Origin: Candidatus Stoquefichus sp. SB1
Lineage (GTDB): Bacteria > Bacillota_I > Bacilli_A > Erysipelotrichales > Coprobacillaceae
DNA length: 64,000 bases
Direction of reading: 5' to 3'
Assembly (NCBI RefSeq): GCF_001244545.1
Contig: NZ_LN852694.1
Span: 316,172-380,171 of the forward strand
A program made the position numbers and the translations under genes. The notes beneath the pieces are model-generated. The model searched no databases. It worked only from the letters and a program-made list of their open reading frames with translations, and was not told the origin of the DNA. Below, in pieces: positions 33,864-41,974 of the stretch; the stretch's first letter is position 1; the number at the start of each line of letters is the position of its first letter.

Positions 33864-34557
33864 GCAGTGCCTTCTTTTGTTTACTTTCAATTTTTTTATA
33901 TTCAATAGATGCAACAACAATTGCTCCAGCCAAATCAAGCATAAGATCCTTCATTGTATCATTTAAAGCTTCATGTCCCTCTAAAGGAATATCTTCCTCA
34001 TCATATAAGGTTGCACGTGTCGATTTCATATATTGCTGATTATTGGTATGAAATATATCATCAACAGTATATTCACCAATTTCCCACACAGCACCAATGG
34101 CTAAAGCCACACTTACAACAATAAGACTCATAAATAATGGTGATACAGATAATGGAATTGTATATTCTTTATCTAAAAATTCAATGACAATAAATCCTAC
34201 ATAGGCAATGACAATTCCAGAGAATGTATGCAAAATAGAATCCCAATAAGGAAATCTTCCATAAAAATTAAAAACATCTCCTAATATTAATCCACTAAAA
34301 GCAAATGCAATAAGAATAAAGTCTAACATATTTGGAATTTGAAAATGATATTTATTTTTAATAAATTGTGGAATTCGTAAGACAAACAACATACCTATTA
34401 ATTGTACCATTGTAAAGATAATTCTTCCTTTATTTGCATCTTTACGTGTAAATAATAATAGAACTGCTATTCCTAACATAATAGTCACTAACCAGAAAAT
34501 AACTTTTCTAGCAATAATTAAGTAATAAGGCTTTTTTTCCTTAATTGATGATTTCAT
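33853..34557 (-). CDS. DUF2238-like integral membrane protein
   Basis: 234 aa, about six membrane helices (VIFWLVTIMLGIAVLLLF; MVQLIGMLFVL; MLDFILIAFAFSGLILGDVF; SGIVIAYVGFIVIEFLDK; LFMSLIVVSVALAIGAVWEI). Conserved motif pieces YWDSILHTFSG, GAVWEIGEYTVDD and DTMKDLMLDLAGA match the DUF2238/YjdF-like family, whose acidic and His residues lie in helices. RBS GGGAGG. Transport or sensory role unknown. Confidence 0.82.
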   Translation of the reverse strand: MKSSIKEKKPYYLIIARKVIFWLVTIMLGIAVLLLFTRKDANKGRIIFTMVQLIGMLFVLRIPQFIKNKYHFQIPNMLDFILIAFAFSGLILGDVFNFYGRFPYWDSILHTFSGIVIAYVGFIVIEFLDKEYTIPLSVSPLFMSLIVVSVALAIGAVWEIGEYTVDDIFHTNNQQYMKSTRATLYDEEDIPLEGHEALNDTMKDLMLDLAGAIVVASIEYKKIESKQKKALLKK

Positions 34558-34597
34558 AACAAAACCTCCCTCGGCATACTAACATGTGAATATGAAC

Positions 34598-35110
34598 TCA
34601 AGATAAATCGATATGTGTAGAATTTTGTAAAATGATTTGCCAAGAATCAATCAGTTTTTCTAATGTATATGTGGCATTGGCTGGTGACGATGAAGGCAAA
34701 CATATATCTTCAATATGAGTCATTGATAAACAATATTTTTGATATAAGCTATGTGCTTTCTTGCCATTTGTATAAATATATTGAATAGATGATGATTCAA
34801 GAACTTTTTGAAGATCATTAATAACAACATTATCAATAGAACTATCACTTGAGCCTTTAATTTCACAACTTTCAATAACATCCCACAAGGCAATATGGTG
34901 TTTCAATAAAAATTGTTTCTTTTCATCAATAGTGATTAAAGGTGGCTCATGGAAAAGAGCTGATAAAACTTTCCAAAAACGATTTTGTGGATGATGATAA
35001 AAAAACGCACCTTCTCTTGATTTGACAGAAGGAAAAGAACCTAAAATTAGAATTTGTGAATCACGGTTATAAACAGGTGGAATATTATGATATTGTTTCA
35101 AATTAATCAA
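34598..35110 (-). CDS. DNA-deoxyinosine glycosylase (uracil-DNA glycosylase superfamily)
   Basis: 170 aa. ILILGSFPSVKSREGAFFYH is motif 1, FWKVLSALF follows, then LWDVIESCEIKGSSDSSI and the second motif LPSSSPANATYTLEKLI near the C-terminus. These fit family-6 (hypoxanthine/MUG-like) glycosylases that remove deaminated bases in base-excision repair. RBS AAGGTTG. Single - strand gene. Confidence 0.87.
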   Translation of the reverse strand: MINLKQYHNIPPVYNRDSQILILGSFPSVKSREGAFFYHHPQNRFWKVLSALFHEPPLITIDEKKQFLLKHHIALWDVIESCEIKGSSDSSIDNVVINDLQKVLESSSIQYIYTNGKKAHSLYQKYCLSMTHIEDICLPSSSPANATYTLEKLIDSWQIILQNSTHIDLS

Positions 35111-35221
35111 CCTTTCTTTTTTCTATTATTTCTATTATATCAATTTACAAAACAATAAAAAAGGTATATGATAATAATGCAGATGATGTGAATCATTGAC
35201 CCATCTTTCAAAATTGAATAG

Positions 35222-35333
35222 AGTCTTTGTGGCAGGGTGTAAGTCCCTACCGATGGTAAAGTCCATGACCCACTTTTGTGGTTGATCTGGTGTGATTCCA
35301 GAACCGACGGTATAGTCCGGATGAGAAAAGACA
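35222..35333 (+). ncRNA. FMN riboswitch (RFN element)
   Basis: Closing stem GTCTT (35223-35227) with AAGAC (35328-35332). Inside are the RFN hallmarks in order: GGCAGGGTGTAAGTCCCTAC, CGATGGTAAAGTCCATGACC, GATCTGGTGTGATTCCAGA, ACCGACGGTATAGTCCGGAT. It sits about 70 bases before ribU. A weak ACCTA/TAGGT hairpin with T-rich tail (about 35347-35378) may be the expression platform. FMN binding should lower ribU expression. Confidence 0.95.
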
Positions 35334-35400
35334 TTTTCTGTGCACACCTAGACATTTTTTGTATAGGTTATTTTTGTTTTAAGAAAGAAGGAGACAGATT

Positions 35401-36048
35401 ATGAAAAACATGAATGTAAAAGAAATGACAACTTTGGGAATCTTATCAGCTTTGGCAATTATTTTGAGCTTATTAGCTTTTTTCCCACTTGTTCCAGCCG
35501 TTCCCTGGCTCACCTATGATCCAAAAGATATTGTGATTGTCATTGGGGGATTTATTTATGGTCCTTTTGCTGCTTTTTTGGTAAGTGCGATTTGTGCTGT
35601 ATTAGAAATTATTTTTAAAGGTGGTACAATTATTGATGTTATGATGAATATTATTTCAACTTGTGCATTTGCATGTGTAGCCGCTGCCATCTATAAAAAG
35701 AATCGCAGTAAAAAAGGGGCGATTATTGGACTTGTCAGTGGGATTGTTGTCATGACAATTTGTATGACAATTTGGAATTATATTATTACGCCAATTTATT
35801 ACAATATGCCACGTGAAGCTGTTGTGACAATGTGGTTACCTGGAATTGTCTTATTTAATATTTTAAAAGCTAGTTTAAATGCTGGGATAACTTTATTGTT
35901 ATATAAGAGTGTTGTGACGATTCTGAGAAAAACCCATTTGGTTGAAGGGCAAGGGCAACATTCTAAAGGTTCTGGATTAATTATTATTGGTTTATTTATT
36001 ACAATTTCAATTATTTGTGTTGTGTTAGCTATTCAAGGCTTAATATAA
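35401..36048 (+). CDS. ribU: Riboflavin transporter, ECF S component
   Basis: 215 aa, six membrane helices. MKNMNVKEMTTLGILSALAI has the Ala-rich helix that docks on the ECF module; FFPLVPAVPWLTYDPKDIVI and GFIYGPFAAFLVSAICAVLE are typical RibU substrate-site loops. Downstream of an FMN riboswitch, which supports riboflavin as substrate. RBS AGAAGGAG. Imports riboflavin with the shared EcfAA'T module encoded elsewhere. Confidence 0.95.
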   Translation: MKNMNVKEMTTLGILSALAIILSLLAFFPLVPAVPWLTYDPKDIVIVIGGFIYGPFAAFLVSAICAVLEIIFKGGTIIDVMMNIISTCAFACVAAAIYKKNRSKKGAIIGLVSGIVVMTICMTIWNYIITPIYYNMPREAVVTMWLPGIVLFNILKASLNAGITLLLYKSVVTILRKTHLVEGQGQHSKGSGLIIIGLFITISIICVVLAIQGLI

Positions 36049-36061
36049 GGAGGAAACGAAT

Positions 36062-36520
36062 ATGGAATTTAAAGAAGCAGTCACATTTTTATTTGAAAAA
36101 TTAGCACCCTCAAAAATTATGGCTTTAGCATCAGGCGTTGATGATCATGTTATGGTTAGAAATGTAAGTTGTTTAATTTATGATGATGCTATTTATTTTA
36201 AGACTGACAAGAATTTTAGAAAAACAAAACAGTTATATGAAAATCCACGTGTGGCTTTATGTTTTAGTGGTATTCAGGTAGAAGGTATAGCAACGATAAA
36301 AGGTTTGGTTACAGAAGAACCTGGTCGTCAATTTGAAAAACTCTATCAAAAGTATTTATGGGGCAGTTATAATGCTTATAGTCATGAAGATACTGAAATT
36401 TTAGTTGAAGTGAAACCTTCGTTTGTTGAAATTTGGGATACAGATGAAAAAAATAAGGCTTATCAAATTTTTATTGATTTTGATAAACAGGAAGTTGAAT
36501 ATAAAAAATATGATGATTAA
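36062..36520 (+). CDS. Pyridoxamine 5'-phosphate oxidase-like FMN-binding protein
   Basis: 152 aa split-barrel protein: APSKIMALASGVDDHVMVRN, DAIYFKTDKNFRKTKQLYEN, and VALCFSGIQVEGIATIKGLV. The family binds FMN or F420 and is of varied function. 14 bases after ribU and therefore under the same FMN riboswitch, making a flavin-linked role likely. RBS AGGAGG. Confidence 0.85.
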   Translation: MEFKEAVTFLFEKLAPSKIMALASGVDDHVMVRNVSCLIYDDAIYFKTDKNFRKTKQLYENPRVALCFSGIQVEGIATIKGLVTEEPGRQFEKLYQKYLWGSYNAYSHEDTEILVEVKPSFVEIWDTDEKNKAYQIFIDFDKQEVEYKKYDD

Positions 36521-36550
36521 AATCTTAGGAATTCTAAGATTTTTTCTTTT
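36520..36550 (+). terminator. Intrinsic terminator
   Basis: AAATCTTAG-GAATT-CTAAGATTT with TTTCTTTTTT, right after the 36062 stop. Confidence 0.85.
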
Positions 36551-36584
36551 TTATCAAAAATGTCCGTTGAATATCCGTTTTTTC

Positions 36585-36613
36585 TTGTCAAATAGAAAAA
36601 AACAATGTACAAT
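36585..36613 (+). promoter_or_regulatory. Promoter of the purine permease gene
   Basis: TTGTCA, 17 bases, TACAAT (36608-36613); the ATG is 34 bases downstream. No purine riboswitch is seen in this short leader. Confidence 0.6.
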
Positions 36614-36646
36614 TTCAATGTTTTTTAAAAAAGAGGGAGGCTATTT

Positions 36647-37969
36647 ATGTTAGAAAAAATCTTTAAGTTAAAAGAAAAAGGAACAACTGTTAAGACAGAA
36701 ATTCTTGCAGGTGTGACAACTTTCTTAGCAATGGCTTATATCTTAGCTGTTAATCCACAAATGTTAGGTGAAACAGGAATGAGCGTACAGGGTGTATTCT
36801 TAGCAACAGCAATCAGTAGTGCTGTCGCAACAATCGTTATGGGATTGTTAGCTAACTATCCTGTTGCATTATCAGCTGGAATGGGAGTCAATGCTTTATT
36901 TACATATACTATTTGTTTTAGTATGGGATTAAGTTATCAGGGAGCATTGGCATGTGTCTTTGTATCTGGTATTATTTTCTTAATCATTTCAATTACTGGA
37001 CTTAGAAAAATGATTATTAATGCAATTCCTGCTCAATTAAAATTGGCGATTGGTGCTGGGATTGGATTCTTTATTGCTTTTATTGGATTAAAGAATGCTG
37101 GTATTATTGTTGCTAGTGAAGCAACAGCAGTTGCATTAGGAAATTTAAAAGATCCAGCTGTTATTTTGGCAGTCTTTGGGATTCTAATTACAATTGTTTT
37201 ATTAGCTAAAAAAGTACCTGCAGCAGTTTTCTATGGTTTATTGATCACTGCAGTTGCTGGTGTTGTGGCTGGATTATGTGGAATTAAAGGAATGCCACAA
37301 TTACCAAGCGGTATTGTGTCTGTTGATTTTGATTTTAGTTTAATTGGAGCTTTTGCTTCTGGAATGGAAGAATTATTGGCTCATCCAAGCTGTCTAGTTG
37401 CGATTTTCTCATTATTATTTGTCGATTTCTTTGATACTGCTGGAACTTTAGTAGCTGTTACTAATCGTGCAAATTTAATTGATGAAAATGGTGAATTGGA
37501 AAATGTTGATAAAGCTTTATTAGCTGATTCAATTGGAACTGTTTTTGGAGCAACAATGGGGACTTCTACTGTGACATCTTTTGTTGAATCAACATCAGGT
37601 GTTGAAGTGGGTGGAAGAACAGGTTTAACAGCTATCACAACAGGAATTTTATTTCTTTTATCAGTATTCTTCTCACCACTCTTATCATGTGTAACAAGTG
37701 CAGTGACTGCTCCAGCATTAGTTGTTGTAGGGATTTTAATGGCTCAACAATTAAAAGGAATTGATTGGGATAATATTGTTTATGCGGCAAGTGGATTCAT
37801 GACAGTTATCTTTATGATTTTAGCATATTCTATTTCTGATGGGATTGCGATTGGATTTATTACATATGCTTTAACTATGGTTGGTGTTGGTAAGGCTAAA
37901 GAGGTCAAACCAATTGTTTGGGTATTGGTTTTATGTTTTGTTGTTTTCTTAGTATTCTTACCAAAATAA
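36647..37969 (+). CDS. NCS2 family purine/xanthine-uracil permease (AzgA/PbuG type)
   Basis: 440 aa, about 13 membrane helices. KTEILAGVTTFLAMAYILAV NP is the AzgA signature; NYPVALSAGMGVNALFTYTI and LFVDFFDTAGTLVAVTNRAN carry the acidic substrate residues; GTSTVTSFVESTSGVEVGGR follows. Proton-driven uptake of hypoxanthine, guanine or adenine is expected. RBS GAGGGAGG. UUCG-capped terminator after the stop. Confidence 0.93.
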   Translation: MLEKIFKLKEKGTTVKTEILAGVTTFLAMAYILAVNPQMLGETGMSVQGVFLATAISSAVATIVMGLLANYPVALSAGMGVNALFTYTICFSMGLSYQGALACVFVSGIIFLIISITGLRKMIINAIPAQLKLAIGAGIGFFIAFIGLKNAGIIVASEATAVALGNLKDPAVILAVFGILITIVLLAKKVPAAVFYGLLITAVAGVVAGLCGIKGMPQLPSGIVSVDFDFSLIGAFASGMEELLAHPSCLVAIFSLLFVDFFDTAGTLVAVTNRANLIDENGELENVDKALLADSIGTVFGATMGTSTVTSFVESTSGVEVGGRTGLTAITTGILFLLSVFFSPLLSCVTSAVTAPALVVVGILMAQQLKGIDWDNIVYAASGFMTVIFMILAYSISDGIAIGFITYALTMVGVGKAKEVKPIVWVLVLCFVVFLVFLPK

Positions 37970-37974
37970 GATTG

Positions 37975-37997
37975 AGAAGCTTCGGCTTCTTTTTTTT
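37975..37997 (+). terminator. Intrinsic terminator with TTCG tetraloop
   Basis: AGAAGC-TTCG-GCTTCT followed by TTTTTTT. Confidence 0.9.
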
Positions 37998-38020
37998 ATC
38001 TAATTTATAGAAAGTAAAAT

Positions 38021-38087
38021 ATTATGGAAAGTAATTGAACTATACATCGAAATATCGTTGCATTCTTTATTATTTACTTTCCATAAT
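38021..38087. repeat. 14-bp perfect inverted repeat
   Basis: ATTATGGAAAGTAA (38021-38034) and its complement (38074-38087) with 39 bases between. Upstream of the TnpB-related gene; could be the left end of that element or an operator. Confidence 0.55.
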
Positions 38088-38132
38088 CTATTAAGAATTT
38101 GGATGCGTCAGTCAATATATTTGCTGAAAGCA

Positions 38133-38161
38133 TTGAATGATAAGTTGCTCTGTGCTATAAT
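38133..38161 (+). promoter_or_regulatory. Promoter of the tnpB-related gene
   Basis: TTGAAT, 17 bases, TATAAT (38156-38161). Transcription would begin near 38168, only about 12 bases before a terminator-like hairpin. Confidence 0.65.
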
Positions 38162-38179
38162 ATGAGTACGGAAGTCTTC

Positions 38180-38235
38180 GAGGATAAAATGAATATACAT
38201 GTCTGATGTATCTTTGTTTTGTCCTCTTTTCTTTC
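38180..38235 (+). terminator. Attenuator-like terminator in the tnpB leader
   Basis: GAGGATAAAA (38180-38189) pairs with TTTTGTCCTC (38217-38226), one G-U pair, with an inner ATACAT/ATGTAT hairpin, then TTTTCTTTC. It lies between the promoter and the tnpB RBS, so most transcripts should stop as a short RNA of about 65 bases unless antitermination occurs. Confidence 0.6.
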
Positions 38236-38251
38236 ATGAAAGGAGATAACT

Positions 38252-39703
38252 ATGCCTAAGATAACGATTTCATCTACCAGAGTCTATTATCATGAATTAT
38301 CCTATGATACTGCATTCGCTATTCAAAATGATATATCACTCTATCAGTCCATGCTTCATAAGTCATATAGAGAACTCTATAATAACAATAGCATCAACTC
38401 CAGATATCTGAAGGATATCTATCATACCAATGACTACTTCCCTTTAAGTGCTATCAGTGAGGCTAAAGGAATACTGAAGTCACAGAAAACATGGCATCAT
38501 AAGTCGATATCAATGAAAAAGAAGAAACTAAGAAAGACTGAAAAGAAGATAGATCAGGAAACAAAGTTTCTTAAACAGTATAGAATGACCAAGTCTACTC
38601 TTATAGCGCTTTCTAAAGCGATTGCACATGGTGAAGTACTTCCGCCTGTCTACAGATGCAGGGATATGAAGTGGTGCAGTCGTGATCCTCTTCACTGCTA
38701 CTATAGAAATCAGTATATGCTTCTCTATATATTTGAAGTTCAGCATCTCAATAAGCTGATGAAAGCAACACGTCATCGCATCAGGATGCTCAAGTACCGA
38801 AAGACAAGAATGGAGCATAAGATAGAAAAGCTTGAAAAGAGGATGAAGCAGATTCGTTTTCATAAAAACAGGTATATGAAGATAACCGGAAGAAGTCAGG
38901 GCAGATACTGCAACAATCTGTTCAAGTATGATCATGAAAAGAAGACAATGACATATATCGATACCCATCAGAGAAAGCATACGTTTTCACTTGATTTTCC
39001 CTATCGCAGGGAAGAACTGATAAGAGTACTGAATCTGAAGCATGCCACAAAGGGAAAGGCAGTGTGCTATACACTCATGGATAAAGGTGATTACTTCATT
39101 ATCAGTGCAGCAATAGAACTTGATGTGAAGTATGAGGAATGCCTGTTTGAAATCACAGAAGGAACAGTTGGAATAGATATCAATAATGACAGGATATCAT
39201 TAAGCGAGATAGACAGACACGGGAATCTGATATACTGCCGTGATATTCTATTTGATCTCAGCAGTAAGACATCAAGTCAAAGAAAATGGATCATAGAAAA
39301 CACAGTGAAACAGATTATCGGGTACTGCAGAGAAGTTGGTAAGCCACTGATCATAGAGGAACTTAACTTTGAAAAGAAGAAAAAGGACTTTGAACTGTAC
39401 AATCAGAATAAGCAGTATCAGAGAATGCTAAGTGAATTCTCATATCGAAAGATCATTGAAAAGCTTTACAGTCGCTCATACAGAGAAAGGATAGGAATCA
39501 ATGAAGTGAATCCGGCGTATACAAGTATCATAGGAAAGTTGAAATATGCCAGACAGAAAGGAATCAGCATACATAAGGCAGCATCATATGTGATAGCCAG
39601 AAGAGGAATGGGATACAGTGAAAGACTGCCATTAAAACAGTATCAGCAAATCAACGAGCCACAACTCACAAGGTGGAGGAACTACAGTCAGCTAGCTGCA
39701 TAA
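38252..39703 (+). CDS. TnpB-related protein (IS200/IS605 OrfB-like), no zinc finger
   Basis: 483 aa, ATG 38252 with AAAGGAG upstream. TnpB-type features: RuvC-I Asp309 in EGTVGIDINNDRISLSEID, RuvC-II Glu369 in KPLIIEELNFEKKKK, then FSYRKIIEKLYSRSYRERIG and NEVNPAYTSIIG. After that point ordinary TnpB has a CxxC zinc finger and DxNAA. Here the sequence runs KLKYARQKGISIHKAASYVI ARRGMGY, with no CxxC pairs and His/Ile in place of the Asp. RefSeq-style name would be TnpB-related protein. No tnpA nearby. GC and codon use (AGG, CTG, ATC) are well above the neighbours, so it is acquired. Confidence 0.85.
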   Translation: MPKITISSTRVYYHELSYDTAFAIQNDISLYQSMLHKSYRELYNNNSINSRYLKDIYHTNDYFPLSAISEAKGILKSQKTWHHKSISMKKKKLRKTEKKIDQETKFLKQYRMTKSTLIALSKAIAHGEVLPPVYRCRDMKWCSRDPLHCYYRNQYMLLYIFEVQHLNKLMKATRHRIRMLKYRKTRMEHKIEKLEKRMKQIRFHKNRYMKITGRSQGRYCNNLFKYDHEKKTMTYIDTHQRKHTFSLDFPYRREELIRVLNLKHATKGKAVCYTLMDKGDYFIISAAIELDVKYEECLFEITEGTVGIDINNDRISLSEIDRHGNLIYCRDILFDLSSKTSSQRKWIIENTVKQIIGYCREVGKPLIIEELNFEKKKKDFELYNQNKQYQRMLSEFSYRKIIEKLYSRSYRERIGINEVNPAYTSIIGKLKYARQKGISIHKAASYVIARRGMGYSERLPLKQYQQINEPQLTRWRNYSQLAA

Positions 39704-39970
39704 TAAAAAAATAACCAGTTCATCATTATGGTTATGATATGAATCAGAGAAAGAATACATGGTCATAGTGAACGAAATGGACTGGCTGTTAAAACAAAAG
39801 AACTATAGAACAGATTCTCGTCGTACTTACAGACAATGCGTTATCCGATAGACAGGAGGAAATGAGATATAGTTATATCCAGATGGCAAGAAACAATCTG
39901 GAGCCTGACTATAAGTCAGGTGGAATTATTGAAAATAATTCCCTTTCTTGCAAGTTGGATACAAAAATTT
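39704..39970 (+). ncRNA. Structured right end of the tnpB-related element (candidate guide-RNA scaffold)
   Basis: Non-coding. TAACCAGTTCAT (39712-39723) pairs imperfectly with ATGGACTGGCTGTTA (39777-39791). Near the end are two clean hairpins: CCTGACT-ATA-AGTCAGG (39904-39920) and GGAATTATT-GAA-AATAATTCC (39922-39942). TnpB guide (omega) RNAs arise from exactly this position, so this may be a guide scaffold. The right boundary, probably between 39942 and 39970 where base composition returns to AT-rich, is inferred. Nothing else is visible up to the promoter at 40038. Confidence 0.45.
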
Positions 39971-40037
39971 CACAAGTTATACATAACTTTAGCATATAAT
40001 AACAAATGTTATGAAATGACAAATAGAAAAATTATAT

Positions 40038-40065
40038 TTGTAATTATGCATTGAGTGTGTATAAT
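40038..40065 (+). promoter_or_regulatory. Promoter of the LCP gene
   Basis: TTGTAA, 16 bases, TATAAT (40060-40065) with TGTG extension; ATG 39 bases downstream. Confidence 0.65.
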
Positions 40066-40103
40066 AAAAGTATTATTGATATTATGTAAGAAAAGAGGAC
40101 AAT

Positions 40104-41618
40104 ATGAAAACATTTATGAAAAAAATACTTTCAAGAAGATTATTATTTATTTTATCTCTTGTGGCAACAATATTTTTTGGGTTTGTTATGTTTGAATTAC
40201 AGATTTTACCATTAAAATATTACATACCATTAATGATTGTTCTATTGATTTTTGTTGTATCTTTATATTTTGGTGAAAAAGATAAACATGATCGACATCC
40301 AGTGAGAGTTACATTTTTAAAACTTGTTAATATTATATTAGCAGTTGCTTTAGTGTTTGGTGGATTATCAGGCATGAAAGGATCAGATCTTTTAGCTGCA
40401 ATTACAGGTGGTGGAGATCAAACTGTTGAGATGGATGTTGTTGTATTGAAAAGTTCAGCATTTGAATCTTTAAAGGATTTAAAAGGAAAACCTTTTGGTG
40501 GCAATACAGCTATGGATGCTATTAATGTCAATAAATGTGAAACAATCATAGAAGATGAAATTGGTAATATTGATGTGACTCAATTAACTACATATGCAAA
40601 TGTTATTAGTGCATTAGAAAAAAATCAAATTTCTGCAATGATTGTCAAAGCGGTTGATCTTGAATCTTTTGATGATATTGAAAAAGGTTTTAATGAAAAA
40701 ATTAAGATTATTAAAAAAATAGATATTAAGATTCCAAGTGTTTCAGCGAATAGTGCGAAAGTTACAAAAGAACCATTTCATATATTAATTAGTGGAACAG
40801 ATAAAGAAGGACCAATTGGGACATTTGCATTATCTGATGTGAATATGATTGCAACAATTAACCCTGTTACAAAACAAGTCTTTTTAACAAGTATTCCACG
40901 TGATTACTTTGTAGATATTGTAGGAATGGATGGTGTGAGTGGTAAGGATAAATTGACGCATAGTGCTAAAGGTGGTATGCAATGTACTATCCAAACAATA
41001 GAAAACTTTATGGGAATTAAGTTTAACTATTATGCAAAATTTAACTTTACATCATTTATGAATGTTGTTGATGCTTTAGGTGGTATTACAGTTAATGTGC
41101 CTAAATATAGAGTAGTTGGCAGAGATGATGGTGTCTTTGTTACAAAAAAAGGAAAATATACAATTAAGCCTGGTGAAAATCATTTTAATGCAAAACAAGC
41201 TTTATCTTTTGTAAGAGAAAGAAAGGCATTTGTTGAAGGTGATACAATTCGTGGTAAAAATCAGATGTTAATGTTAAAAGCAATTTTGAAGAAGTGTACT
41301 TCAGCAACGATTATTACTAAAATGGATGGTGTTTTTGAATCATTAAAAGATAGTTTTGAAACAAATATGACTTCTCAGGAAATTAAATCTTTGATTAATA
41401 TGCAAGTTGATGATATGTCATCATGGGATGTTCAATCATATCATTTAGATGGTGATCCTTCACAACGTACAAAGACTTTAGCAACTGTGGGAGATGTTAC
41501 TAAAGTGAATCCAAATGGAATGTTTATTACAATTCCTGATCAAACATCAATAGATCAGGCAAAACAGTATATACAATCAGTGATGAATGGTGAAATTATT
41601 AAAGTAAAAGATGAATAG
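40104..41618 (+). CDS. LytR-CpsA-Psr (LCP) family cell-wall glycopolymer transferase
   Basis: 504 aa. Three N-terminal membrane helices (LLFILSLVATIFFGFVMF; YYIPLMIVLLIFVVSLYF; LVNIILAVALVFGGLSG), an extracellular insert of about 130 residues resembling a small binding-protein-like domain, then the LCP catalytic domain: HILISGTDKEGPIGTFALSD, TSIPRDYFVDIVG, FVRERKAFVEGDTIRGKNQM. The Arg and Asp residues that bind the polyprenyl-phosphate substrate are present. Attaches teichoic-acid-like or capsule polymers to peptidoglycan. AAAGAGGAC RBS. Confidence 0.93.
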   Translation: MKTFMKKILSRRLLFILSLVATIFFGFVMFELQILPLKYYIPLMIVLLIFVVSLYFGEKDKHDRHPVRVTFLKLVNIILAVALVFGGLSGMKGSDLLAAITGGGDQTVEMDVVVLKSSAFESLKDLKGKPFGGNTAMDAINVNKCETIIEDEIGNIDVTQLTTYANVISALEKNQISAMIVKAVDLESFDDIEKGFNEKIKIIKKIDIKIPSVSANSAKVTKEPFHILISGTDKEGPIGTFALSDVNMIATINPVTKQVFLTSIPRDYFVDIVGMDGVSGKDKLTHSAKGGMQCTIQTIENFMGIKFNYYAKFNFTSFMNVVDALGGITVNVPKYRVVGRDDGVFVTKKGKYTIKPGENHFNAKQALSFVRERKAFVEGDTIRGKNQMLMLKAILKKCTSATIITKMDGVFESLKDSFETNMTSQEIKSLINMQVDDMSSWDVQSYHLDGDPSQRTKTLATVGDVTKVNPNGMFITIPDQTSIDQAKQYIQSVMNGEIIKVKDE

Positions 41619-41624
41619 TTTGAT

Positions 41625-41657
41625 AAGCTTGTTACTTAACGGTAATGAGCTTTTTTG
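41625..41657 (+). terminator. Intrinsic terminator
   Basis: AAGCT..TTAC..GTAA..AGCTT with a two-base internal loop and TTTTT tail, 7 bases after the LCP stop. Confidence 0.75.
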
Positions 41658-41667
41658 TTCTAAATTC

Positions 41668-41696
41668 TTGACATCATTCATAATATTATATAGAAT
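41668..41696 (+). promoter_or_regulatory. Promoter of the first T-box/aroF unit
   Basis: TTGACA, 17 bases, TAGAAT (41691-41696). Immediately upstream of the T-box leader. Confidence 0.75.
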
Positions 41697-41709
41697 ATGG
41701 ATAAATACA

Positions 41710-41951
41710 AAGAAAAGAAAGAGTAAATGATATAAACAATTGTAGAGAGTTCTTGGGTGGTGAAAAAGAACATTGGGTTATCATTGAATACATCTTGGAG
41801 TAGGCGGCTGAATAAAGTAGGTTGGCACGGATACACCCGTTATTGTGTTAGAGTATGTTGGTACTCGAAGAGGTTGCTATTGTGAGATAGTAACGAATTA
41901 AGGTGGTAACGCGATGGTCTCTCTCGTCCTTATGTGGATGAGAGATTTTTT
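41710..41951 (+). ncRNA. T-box leader, tyrosine specifier (TAC)
   Basis: Shared 5' motif GAAAAGAAAGAGTA, Stem I loop TTGGGTGGTGAAAAAG, specifier region GAA-TAC-ATC (TAC at 41789-41791) before TTGGAGTAGGCGGCTGAA, the T-box sequence AAGGTGGTAACGCG (41900-41913), and terminator TCTCTCGTCC/GGATGAGAGA (41920-41945) with TTTTTT. Uncharged tRNA-Tyr should favour the antiterminator and switch on the aroF copy at 41975. The specifier is read by position relative to the conserved flank. Confidence 0.92.
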
Positions 41952-41974
41952 GTATATAAGAGGAGGAAATAAAA

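Noticed and set aside
33441-33966. Several long open frames on both strands across the Pro/Gly repeat region
   Set aside because: They arise because the 45-bp repeats lack stop codons in most frames; only the frame from ATG 33498 has a good RBS and sensible composition.
38252-39703. The tnpB-related protein as a fully nuclease-dead TnpB-derived repressor
   Set aside because: RuvC-I Asp and RuvC-II Glu are kept, so complete inactivation cannot be claimed; only the RuvC-III and zinc-finger changes are reported.
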